A DNA stretch of 64,000 nt from Spongilla lacustris (lineage: Eukaryota; Porifera; Demospongiae; Spongillida; Spongillidae), in the NCBI GenBank assembly GCA_949361645.1, contig OX442417.1, positions 8,858,912 to 8,922,911 on the forward strand. The letters are read 5' to 3'. Numbering within the stretch: position 1 is the stretch's first letter; each line of letters opens with the position of its first letter. The position numbers and the translations under genes were made by a program. Positions 39,501 to 51,500 of the stretch are shown here, one piece after another. Below the pieces are notes generated by a model. That model was not told the origin of the DNA. It saw only the letters and a program-made list of their open reading frames with translations, and ran no database searches.

Positions 39501-42500
39501 ACTACTTTCCAATATTGCTTAGCTCTCAACATCTCTGAGCTACAAATGTATGAAGTATGAGGTGGACACATTTGTTAGTACACATGCTGCACAGCCATCA
39601 TGTGCTAGCTGAGCCTATGATTGAACTACAGATCTGGAGCCAGTGCAATCTCTACATGTACATGTACATGTGTATGTGTATATCAGTCATTGTACCTACA
39701 TGATCAGATCCAATAATCTAATATTATAATTTCCAACATCCGCTAACCACCTATTTATAAACTCCGCCTAACCTCTACACTTGTGGTTTTGAACATAACT
39801 AGCAACACGTACCTAGCAACCAATAGAAACGACCACTCCCACACAAAAGTACAGCAGCGACCAGTGGCAATTGACCGGTGTTCATTCTTATTGTACAGAC
39901 TGGAAGTACTGTTGTACATGTACATGTGCGCGTGTGGGCTATTAAATAGGTTGCAGAGTAACCACAACAGGTGGCAGATTACTGTGTGTAAAAAAAAAAA
40001 AACATTCTGCACTTCATATAGAATTACTTTCATGATTTGTCTCGGGGTAAGGCTAGTGTTACAATAACATACATGTACATGTACACATGTATGCAATGCT
40101 GTTGTAATGACATGTATACAAAGTCATGTATACAAAGTCATTAGCAATATTAACTACTGTAGCCTCTGAAGCTACATGTTGTCATCACTACACATCTGAA
40201 GCCCATCCTACATGTACATGTAACTGTTTTCAATGGCTATCCCTTTAAATATATTTTGTACTAGCTGCAACACTTGGGAGATACATATGCACTGTACATG
40301 TAAATGTAATTAGTACAAATTTTGTGCACATTGGTGTAATGGATTCAGTACATTGTACATGTATGTGTAGATTTGAGGGTGTGGTGTACAGAAGTGCATG
40401 TTTAGTGCTGGGATAGCTATAGGCTGAAGGGAAATACATGTACTAAGTCCCATATTGCAATGTTCTGTACTGGTACACACCATGTACCTACATGTAATGC
40501 CAACATGCAATCTTCATCATCTGTTTGGCCATCATGTGGTATGCATTAAATGGAATGCTTTTCTATGTGGTAACTTAAATGTAGTAGAAGAAAAAGTGCT
40601 CAATTATAACATGTACACATGTACATGTACACACACGTGATTACATGTACATGTATGTGTAGTGCTACATGTACAGTAACACCATTCAGATGCAGCCATA
40701 CTTTTTTTTCATCACACAATAAACGGTTTTGCTTGGCTATGAATAATGCGGCTTCAGTTGCTTTGTTCGGTCACATAGCCTAGATGTAACACCGCAGAGA
40801 CCAGCTCCAGAAACGTTGTAGAGTCTATGGAAGCCTTTTGGTGGCTACAGGGAAGAAAAGGAGTGCATTCTATCAATGTTCAGAGTTATTATAAGCATAC
40901 ATGTACATCCCCTGATGGCACTCACTGCAGGTGCTTGTGGCGTGTATGAGCAAGTGTAAACAGAATTATTAAGGAGAACCAACAGACTGGCATTAGTGTA
41001 GTACAGTAACTAGAAGGGAAAGTGTAAGAACTTTTTCTAAATGAGAGGTCTCTGGGGTATCCATATAAAAAAAATTTATAATCTTGCTATCGGCATTAAA
41101 CAATCCTTGACATGCTAAAAATCTTAACATTGAAAGCCATTTTTCACCCGTTTTTAGGATTTCTCCGTATATCGTAGTAAACGTGTAGCGCATAGTCATG
41201 ATATTTGCATTTGTACTGATTTTATCAAGTATTGTACATGTAGAAATGCTTTTAAAAGTTACATTCAGTGCTTACAAATGCAAATACTATGATTCTTTGC
41301 TACATTTTTACGATAATGTATGGAGAAATCCTAAAAACAGGCTTTCAATGTTAAGATTTTTAACATATAAATGGATTGCTTAATGCCGATATCAAGCTGC
41401 CAAAATTTTTATTAAAAAATATATGGATACCCCAGAGACCTATCTCAGTCAATTTTAATCCTTAAGTCAAACTAATTTGTCCGAATTCATACTAAGACCA
41501 CGTCTCCTTCAGAAAAGCGATGCTTCCGATCTCCACAGCGAGTGAGACTTAAGAGCTCAACACAACACTATAGGTACTCACCTGTATTGGGTACATGCAA
41601 AAAAAAATTGGTAGCTTAACTGCAAAGTTATAGTCTTGAACACCCCACCTGACCAGCAGTTGTTTACTATGGTGCATCAAATGTACTCCGTTCAGAAATA
41701 GATGCTGAATCTAAAAATGTAATTGGCATGATATAATTGCATACCATTCATGACATAAAATCAAAAATGTGCATTATTGCATTTTTCGCCTCTTTTGGTG
41801 AACAACACTGTACATGATCAGTACTGACCTGATTAAATGCATTTTAGTATTTTAGCCAATAATGTTACAATGATATACATACACATGTACATGTAGTAGA
41901 AGAAAAATGCTCCAAAGTTACCAAACGTCTTGGAACGTCCAAGACAGTCCCGGATTTTGTACTGTAGTCCTGGGTGGCCCATTCTTATGCAGATCTGTTG
42001 TAGTTGGGTGTGTCCCAATCTTAGTGTGGCAAGATCCATTCAGTCATCCCTGCAATGAAATCCTATAAGCACTTGCAGTGGTTCCCTATGGTACATGTAT
42101 GATAATAGTCTTGCGGAGCGGAGCCCCAGCATTACATGAAGAACCTATTTTTGTTTGTACATGTAGAACTGAGAATAAATACAGGTCATTATTGCAAGGT
42201 TACCATAATCCCTTGTATTCTCAATCATTGGTCATGCACATATATCTGAGCATCATTAAATTATCTAAAGTATACATGAATATTTTACATACCACAATGC
42301 ATGTTCTAATAACTAGACATCTCTTACCATTTCTAGAGCTCATGGATATCCCGTGCTCCAAAGACCATCTTTTGGAGTCATCATTGTTGGAGTTTGACTC
42401 CTCAAAAATTGGTCATCAATTGCAGATTATATTACAGAATCATTACTGGAGCATATTTCACATGTACAGTGTATATGAAAAAGAGGGTACTGATCAGCAG

Positions 42501-45500
42501 AGGATGTTGTTGAAGTGGAGAGCACAGCAGGGATCTGGTGCCACATACCTCAAACTATATAAGGCTTTTATAAGCTGTGGATACAATGATGCAGCTGATA
42601 AAGTCCAGCAAATGGCTACTGCATTTAAAGGTATGTTTATCAGGGGATGGGCTGGTCCTACTTGTACATGTAGGTACTAATTTACATGTACATATACACA
42701 TGTATCAATTGATGTAAATGCACACATACATATACCTGTATGTACATGTACATGTACATGTAGATCTGCAGTAAGCGTTCTTTCAGGACTGTTGTTCAGT
42801 GCATCATGTGAAAATATGCCCTCCCCACAAACCCAGGCTTTAAATGCTTACATGTACACTGTAGTTTGAACACAGCTGTAAGCATAAAGCAATTCAACTA
42901 CAATGTACATGTACATTGTATGCCCATGTACATGAACAATGTATTGTACATGAAAAGTACAAGAGAATTTCATGTGTACATCTGTACTATACATGTGTAA
43001 GGTGTACAACTACTTTCCAATATTGCTTAGCTCTCAACATCTCTGAGCTACAAATGTATGAAGTATGAGGTGGACACATTTGTTAGTACACATGCTGCAC
43101 AGCCATCATGTGCTAGCTGAGCCTATGATTGAACTACAGATCTGGAGCCAGTGCAATCTCTACATGTACATGTACATGTGTATGTGTATATCAGTCATTG
43201 TACCTACATGTACATGATCAGTACTGACCTGCATTTTAGTACTCTAGCCCAATTGCTGCAAAGTATGCATATTAATCTAATATTATAATTTCCAACATCC
43301 GCGTAACCACCTATTTATAAACTCCGCCTAGCCTCTACACTTGTGGTTTTGAACATAACTAGCAACACGTACCTAGCAACCAATAGAAACGACCACTCCC
43401 ACACAAAAGTACAGCAGCGACCAGTGGCAATTGACCGGTGTTCATTCTTATTGTACAGACTGGAAGTACTGTAGTACAGAGTAACCACAACAGGTGGTAG
43501 ATTACTGTGTGTAAAAAAAAAAAACATTCTGCACTTCATATAGAATCACTTTCGTGATTTGTCTCGGGGTAAGGCTAGTGTTACAATAACATACATGTAC
43601 ATGTACACATGTATGCAATGCTGTTGTAATGACATGTATACAAAGTCATGTATACAAAGTCATTAGCAATATTAACTACTGTAGCCTCTGAAGCTACATG
43701 TTGTCATCACTACACATCTGAAGCCCATCCTACATGTACATGTAACTGTTTTCAATGGCTATCCCTTTAAATATATTTTGTACTAGCTGCAACACTTGGG
43801 AGATACATATACACTGTACATGTAAATGTAATTAGTACAAATTTTGTGCACATTGGTGTAATGGATTCAGTACATTGTACATGTATGTGTAGATTTGAGG
43901 GTGTGGTGTACAGAAGTGCATGTTTAGTGCTGGGATAGCTATAGGCTGAAGGGAAATACATGTACTAAGTCCCATATTGCAATGTTCTGTACTGGTACAC
44001 ACCATGTACCTACATGTAATGCCAACATGCAATCTTCATCATCTGTTTGGCCATCATGTGGTATGCATTAAATGGAATGCTTTTCTATGTGGTAACTTAA
44101 ATGTAGTAGAAGAAAAAGTGCTCAATTATAACATGTACACATGTACATGTACACACACAAGTGATTACATGTACATGTATGTGTAGTGCTACATGTACAG
44201 TAACACCATTCAGATGCAGCCATACTTTTTTTTCATCATAAACGGTTTTGCTTGGCTATGAATAATGCGGCTTCAGTTGCTTTGTTTGGTCAACAGAGAC
44301 CAGCTCCAGAAACGTTGCAGAGTCTATGGAAGCGTTTTGGTGGCTACAGGGAAGAAAAGGAGGGCATTCTATCAATGCTCAGAGTTATTATAAGCATACA
44401 TCCCCTGATGGCACCCACTGCAGGTGCTTGTGACGTGTATGAGCAAGTGCAAACAGAATTATTAAGGAGAACCAACAGACTGGCATTAGTGTAGTACAGT
44501 AAATAGAAAGGAAAGTGTAAGAACTTTTTCTAAATGAGAGATCTCTGGGGTATCCATATAAAAATCTTGCTATCGGCATTAAGCAATCCTTGACATGCTA
44601 AAAATCTTAACATTGAAAGCCATTTTTCACCCGTTTTTAGGATTTCTTCGTATATCGTAGTAAACGTGTAGCGCATAATCATGATATTTGCATTTGTACT
44701 GATTCTATCAAGTATTCTACATGTAGAAATGCTTTTAAAAGTTACATTCAGTGCTTACAAATGCAAATACTATGATTCTTTGCTACATTTTTACTATGAT
44801 GTATGGAGAAATCCTAAAAACGGGTGAAAAATGGCTTTCAATGTTAAGATTTTTAACATTTAAATGGATTGCTTAATGCCGATATCAAGCTGCCAAATTT
44901 TTTTATTAAAAAATATATGGATACCCCAGACACCTCTCTCAGTCAATTTTAATCCTTAAGTCAAACTAATTTGTCCGAATTCATACTAAGACCACGTCTC
45001 CTTCAGAAAAGCGATGCTTCCGATCTCCACAGCGAGTGAGACTTAAGAGCTCAACACAACACTATAGGTACTCACCTGTATTGGGTACATACAAAAAAAA
45101 TATTGGTAGCTTAACTGCAAAGTTATAGCCTTGAACACCCCACCTGACCAGCAGTTGTTTACTATGGTGCATTGTTTTGTTATCAAATGTACTCCGTTCA
45201 GTAGTAGATGCTGAATCTAAAAATGTAATTGGCATGATATAATTGCATACCATTCATGACATAAAATCAAAAATGTGCATTATTGCATTTTTTCCCTCTT
45301 GTGGTGAACAACACTGTACATGATCAGTACTGACCTGATTAAATGCATTTTAGTATTTTAGCCAATAATGTTACAATGATATACATACACATGTACATGT
45401 AGTAGAAGAAAAATGCTCCAAAGTTACCAAACGTCTTGGAACGTCCAAGACAGTCCCGGATTTTGTACTGTAGTCCTGGGTGGCCCATTCTAATGCAGAT

Positions 45501-48500
45501 CTGTTGTAGTTGGGTGTGTCCCAATCTTAGTGTGGCAAGATCCATTCAGTCATCCCTGCAATGAAATCCTATAAGCACTTGCAGTGGTTCCCTATGGTAC
45601 ATGTGTGATAATAGTCTTGCGGAGCGGAGCCCCAGCATTACATGAAGAACCTATTTTTGTTTGTACATGTAGAACTGAGAATAAATACAGGTCATTATTG
45701 CAAGGTTACCATAATCCCTTGTATTCTCAATCATTGGTCATGCACATATATCTGAGCATCATTAAATTATCTAAAGTATACATGAATATTTTACATACCA
45801 CAATGCATGTTCTAATAACTAGACATCTCTTACCATTTCTAGAGCTCATGGATATCCCGTGCTCCAAAGACCATCTTTTGGAGTCATCATTGTTGCAGTT
45901 TGACTCCAGAAAAATTGGTCATCAATTGCTAAATGTTTACTGGAGCATATTTCACATGTACAGTTTATATGATGAAGAGGGTACTGATCAGCAGAGGAGG
46001 GAGAGGATGTTGTTGAAGTGGAGAGAAGAGCAGGGATCTGGTGCCACATACCTCAAACTATATGAGGCTTTAATAAGCTGTGGATACAAGGTTGCAGCTG
46101 ATGTAGTCCAGCAAATGGCTTGTAAAGGTATGTTTATGTAGATCAAAGCATTCTTTCAGGACTATTGTTCATTGCATCACATGAAAACATCCCACGATTA
46201 AGGGAAATAGCCAGGATATATTGACATGTCTAAGTAAGCCAAGCCTTTAGTGCAATTGCATACCCTCCAACCCAGGCTTTTATTACTTACAGTACATGTA
46301 CATTAGCTGGGCCTAGGCATCAAGCAATTCAACTATAAATCCCCATCCATGTATAAATACATGCAATTCAACTACATGTACGTGTACATTGTTGTATGCC
46401 CATGTTTAGACTCAGAATTGTACATGTATAGTACAGATGTACATGTACATGTACATGTACATCTGTACTATACATGTATAAAGTGTACAACTACTTTCCA
46501 AGATTGCTTAGCTCTCAACATCTCTGAGCTATGGGGTACATGTACATGTATGTGCGTGAAATGGAATGCTTTTCAATGTGGGAACTTACATGTACATGTA
46601 GTAGAAGAAATAGTGCTCCAAAGTTACCAACCGTAGATTCTTGGTCCACAGTTTGTGAAGCAGCCATGGCAGAATAATCTATTCCTAGCTGAATTGAGTC
46701 AATGACAACTGTTGACAGGGAATTGCATCTATAATGTACATGTACATTTGTACATCTACCTAGTCAGGTAATGGCGTGATCCCAGTGGAAGTAACCCTAT
46801 GTCCTAGGAAATTGATAGAGTTTCTACCAAATTGACATTTGGAAATGCTGATCACTTAACCATACTCTTGCAGCCGTTGAAAAGTTGGTGTAGATGGCCC
46901 TTGTGCATCACTTCATCCTCACTGGCTACTAAGATGTCATCAATATAGACAAAAATGAAATCCAGACTGTGTCAGATCTAGTATCCATGAAACTTTGGAA
47001 TGCTTGTACAGCTTGTCCATTCATAAAGCCCAAAAAGTGTGATGATGGCTGTGTTGGGTATTTTGTCATTTGCAACTGGAATCTGATGGTAGCCTCTCAC
47101 TAGGTCGATTTTTCCAGCTAGTCCTGCTGAATCCTGAATGTAGGGTACTGGATATTGGTCAGGGACTGATGCATCATTGAGCCGCCTGTAGTCTACAAAA
47201 GGGCGCCAACCACTGGATGTCTGAGGCACATGTGTAGGGATTGCCAAGGGCTAGTCCATCTCCAAATCAAACCCATCTAAATTTTAATAATGGCTAAGAA
47301 CATGTAACCCATGACTAGATTAAGTCATAAAGAAAAATGGATACTTTCCGTTATTGAGTATTGAGTTATGCATCTTGAATTTGAGAGGTTTTCAAACTTG
47401 ATATGATAGTTTGAAAATGGCAGCTTTATTAAAATGTGAAATTATGTATTAATGGTAGTTACATCTTAAAGAATCCATTATGTAATCAAGTTAAGTTCTA
47501 ATTATTGTGCCAATTTAATAATTTGCAGAATGTTTATTACTATTAAATATAATGAAATTAAAATTTCACCATTATAATTCCCCTAATTTTTGTTATGCAT
47601 GTATAAAAATTAATTAAGCTAGCTCATTTTGGGGTCTAGTTATTAACATTAAAAGTATTTGCCTACAACAATGTACATGTACATTGTCGACATGTGAATA
47701 CATGTATGTCTAGTGCTATATGTATGTTCTCTTTGGTCGAGATTGTATCACATGACATGTATAAAAGCATGTTATTATATGTACATGTAGGTACATGTAC
47801 TGAACCTATCTAGAGCTTTCACTTTTACTGTTTTGCATTAAACTCATTCTGCTACAGTAATAAATTAATTGTTGCATGTATAGTGCTTTCTTCTTGACTA
47901 ATTTTTATCCAAATAAGATTGGAGATCATAATAAAATATTAAGTTAGAAAGTAAATTAATTTTGAAGGTGTAATATGGTGGTCCTACAGGTCTAGGACCA
48001 CTGCCTGGAGATTAATGTTAAATCGTTGTCTACGCGTAGACGATTGTGTACTTTGAATATTATTTATTGTTAAAAATGCTACCTACCTGTGTGTTGTTTA
48101 ACCTGTTTTGATGGCTCAGTAAAAAAATGGATGTTTTTTGGAGGATATAAATGCCCGAAAATTGCTCTGAAGTAGTGTCTACATGTACATGTAGATGATT
48201 TTGACCTATTTTGTCCACGCCTAGACGGTCCGTTGATTTAACATGAAAGGTTAACAACCTACATGTACATGTACATGTAGTTAAAAGTTTGTTTGTAGTA
48301 CTGGCCCATTCTAGTGCGGATCTGTTGTAGTTGGGTGTGTCCCAATCTTAGTGTGGCAAGATCCATTCAGTCATCCCTGCAATGAAATCCTATAAGCACT
48401 TGCAGTGGTTCCCTATGGTACATGTATGATAATAGTCTTGCGGAGCGGAGCCCCAGCATTACATGAAGAACCTATTTTTGTTTGTATATGTAGTACTGAG

Positions 48501-51500
48501 AATAAATACAGGTCATTATTGCAAGGTTACCATAATCCCTTGTATTCTCAATCATTGGTCGTGCACATACATGTATATCTGAGCATCGTTACTAATAATA
48601 TTTATAATTAAACCTCACAATACACATGTTAAACACAAATTTCAATATTTAACTAGTAAACTATGTAACTACATGCATGTATGAGTCAAGCATCGTTAAA
48701 TTATCTATAAAGTGTACATGACATACCACAATGCATGTTCTAATAACTAGACATCTCTTACCATTTCTAGAGCTCATGAATATCACGTGCTCCAAAGACC
48801 ATCTTTTGAAGTCATCATTGTTGCAGTTTGACTCCTCAAAAATTGGTCATCAATTGCTGAAGAGTTCTCGTGACGTATCAAACATATATGATGAAGAGGG
48901 TACTGATCAGCAGAGGAGGGAGAGGATGTTGTTGAAGTGGAGAGCACAGCAGGGATCTGGTGCCACATACCTCAAACTATATGAGGCTTTAATAAGCTGT
49001 GGATACAAGGTTGCAGCTGATAAAGTCCAGCAAATGGCATTTAAAGGTATGTTTATCAGGGGATGGGGTGGTCCTATGTACTAATTTACAGGTATCAATT
49101 GATGTAATTGCACACATACATGTACATTGTATTTGTACATGACAAAATTAAAGATATGATAGAAGCTACCTCATACATGTATGTACATGTATGAGGTAGA
49201 TCTACAGTAATTGTTCTTTCAGGACTGTTGTTCATTGCATCAGGTGAAAATATGCCCTCCCCCCAAACACAGGCTTTAAATGCTTACATGTACATTGTAG
49301 TTAGCTGTAAGAATCAAGTAATTTAACTACATCATACATGTGTAACTCAGAATTGTACATGATAAGTACAAGAGAATTTCATGTGTACATCTGTACTATA
49401 CATGTGTAAGGTGTACAACTACTTTCCAATATTGCTTAGCTCTCAACATCTCTGAGCTACAAATGTATGAAGTATGAGGTGGACACATTTGTTAGTACAC
49501 ATGCTGCACAGCCATCATGTGCTAGCTGAGCCTATGATTGAACTACAGATCTGGAGCCAGTGCAATCTCTACATGTACATGTACATGTGTATGTGTATAT
49601 CAGTCATTGTACCTACATGTACATGATCAGTACTGACCTGCATTTTAGTACTCTAGCCCAATTGCTGCAAAGTATGCATATTAATCCAATAATGTTGTAA
49701 TGACATACATAGGAAGTCATTAGCAATATTAACTACTGTAGCCTCTGAAGCTACAAGTTGTCATCACTACACATCTGAAGCCCATCCTACGTGTAACTGT
49801 TTTCAATGGCTATCCCTTTAAATATATTTTGTACTAGCTACAACACTTGGGAGATACATATACAGGCCCGTAGGCTGGGGGGGGTCGGTGGGTTCGGTCG
49901 ACCCCCCCCCACTCGTCAGAACTAGTTCCGCTTGCCATCAAAATAATTTATTCATAACTTCTATACATGTATAGCTATAGCCCGCGAGAATGAGATAACA
50001 ATACATGCAGGCTTAGCAACCGCGGGACATCCATTCTAAAATGGGGCGCCCACGTCCCGCCCACAACAAGCAGCAGCGGCGGAACAGGGGAGGGTCCGTG
50101 AATTAAATTACGGGTTCCGTGCAACTATGGGTAAAAGTTCCGCATACGATCAAGAATTGCGGAACTTTTACCCATGCATACTGTTAGTTGGGCGTAGCCC
50201 GACCTTCGCGTATTGGCGGATACGCGAAGGTCGGGCTACGCCCAACTAGCATATACTGTTACATGTAGTCATTTGAGTTGCATACGACATATCGCCCGGA
50301 ATTGTGTATGCCAGCCTTTATAGACTCGCAACTCGCAAGCCAGACCTATATGTACTTCATTATTGAACGGGAACACAAACTGGGCTATATCCATGTTTCT
50401 ATGCAATTATGCTATGTTTTGTGGATGAAAAATTGCAAAAGTTGCAAAGCGGCTGGGGCTCCGCCCCAGACCCCAATGGGGGAGCTTACAGCGCTCCCCC
50501 ATACCCCCTAGCTGGGCGAGAGGGGGCTACGCCCCCTCCTGCTCCCACCCCCGCTCTTAATCAGTTCCACCTTATTGCTTTCCCGAACCCCCCCGTCTCC
50601 AGACCAGCCTACGGGCCTGATATACACTGTGCATGTAAATGTAATTAGTACAAATTTTGTGCACATTGGTATAATGGATTCAGTACATTGTACATGTATG
50701 TGTAGATTTGAGGGTGTGGTGTACAGAAGTGCATGTTTAGTGCTGGGATAGCTATAGGCTGTGCTGAGGAGCCAACAAGAGAAGTGATCAAAAGGAACAG
50801 GTTTCTAACCAGGGTGTGTGGTTCCTGCAATATGGAATTACATTCGTAAGATCTTGTTACGTTTAGGGACAAAATGAAAAATGACCACCACAACCGAATA
50901 CTTTCATATTGCTGAAGTTGTAGAAGGAAGTGGCATAGTGCAGGAGATACTGCCACCATGCAGTATCTGCACAGAATAAATAGCGAGTCAGTACATGTAC
51001 ATACATGTATGTGTACATGTACATGTAGCATTGAATGGCACTGTACACAGTCGAGGGCTTCATGTATTTGCATGGGTATTGACTGTACAACCAAAAAGTG
51101 GTTTATTTGAAGTATGAACTGTTCAAGTGTAGTCTAACTGCATTAATTATGGCATCATGCATGTTGTGCCATCTTTTTCAAGATATTACAAGTCATTTAG
51201 CTCAAGTTTCAGAGCTTCAGACGGTTGTTTTGCAAAAATATTTGTGTAATTCCACGATTCCTGCAATTTGATGAATTCACCCTTCAAAACATGTTCTTTG
51301 GTATCCATACCATTGATTTGCCCCAATGTTGTTGCCATGCCTACCATTAGATGATACATCAGGTTACTTAAATTATAATTATGCTGCTGGGTCTCTAAGG
51401 AGAATTGGCTAGGGTTTGTGTGCTTGATGTTGGAGCAGGATCAGTTAGAATTTACTTCAAATGAAAACTACTATTACAGTGCTTCACATAAAGTGATATT

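Larger units (their letters stand above)
42274..45778 (+). repeat. Death-domain segmental duplication, unit B (about 3.5 kb)
   Basis: Second complete unit, exon-to-exon spacing 3506 bp to unit C. The segment just before the exon (gtggttccctatggtacatg ... cttgcggagcggagcc) is shared with C and D but not present before A. Confidence 0.9.
48300..50765 (+). repeat. Death-domain segmental duplication, unit D (interrupted)
   Basis: Homologous to units B and C from ggcccattctagtgcggatc onward. It lacks some internal parts and is split at 49862/50620 by a 757-bp transposon. After the insertion the unit resumes (atatacactgtgcatgtaaa, tgctgggatagctataggct) to about 50765. Confidence 0.85.

Noticed and set aside
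41833..42039. - strand ORF (starting MDLATLRLGH), repeated at 45339-45545
   Set aside because: The repetition follows from the segmental duplication itself; the tail is low-complexity and no domain or splice support is seen.
42078..42336. Open frame extending upstream of death exon B (and the same before C)
   Set aside because: The open stretch begins without a convincing ATG context, is absent before exon A, and the conserved acceptor with phase-1 fit explains the exon start better.
50645..51094. 149-codon - strand ORF
   Set aside because: It crosses the boundary between duplicated unit D and unique DNA and is full of ACATGT-encoded His/Val/Cys/Thr runs.
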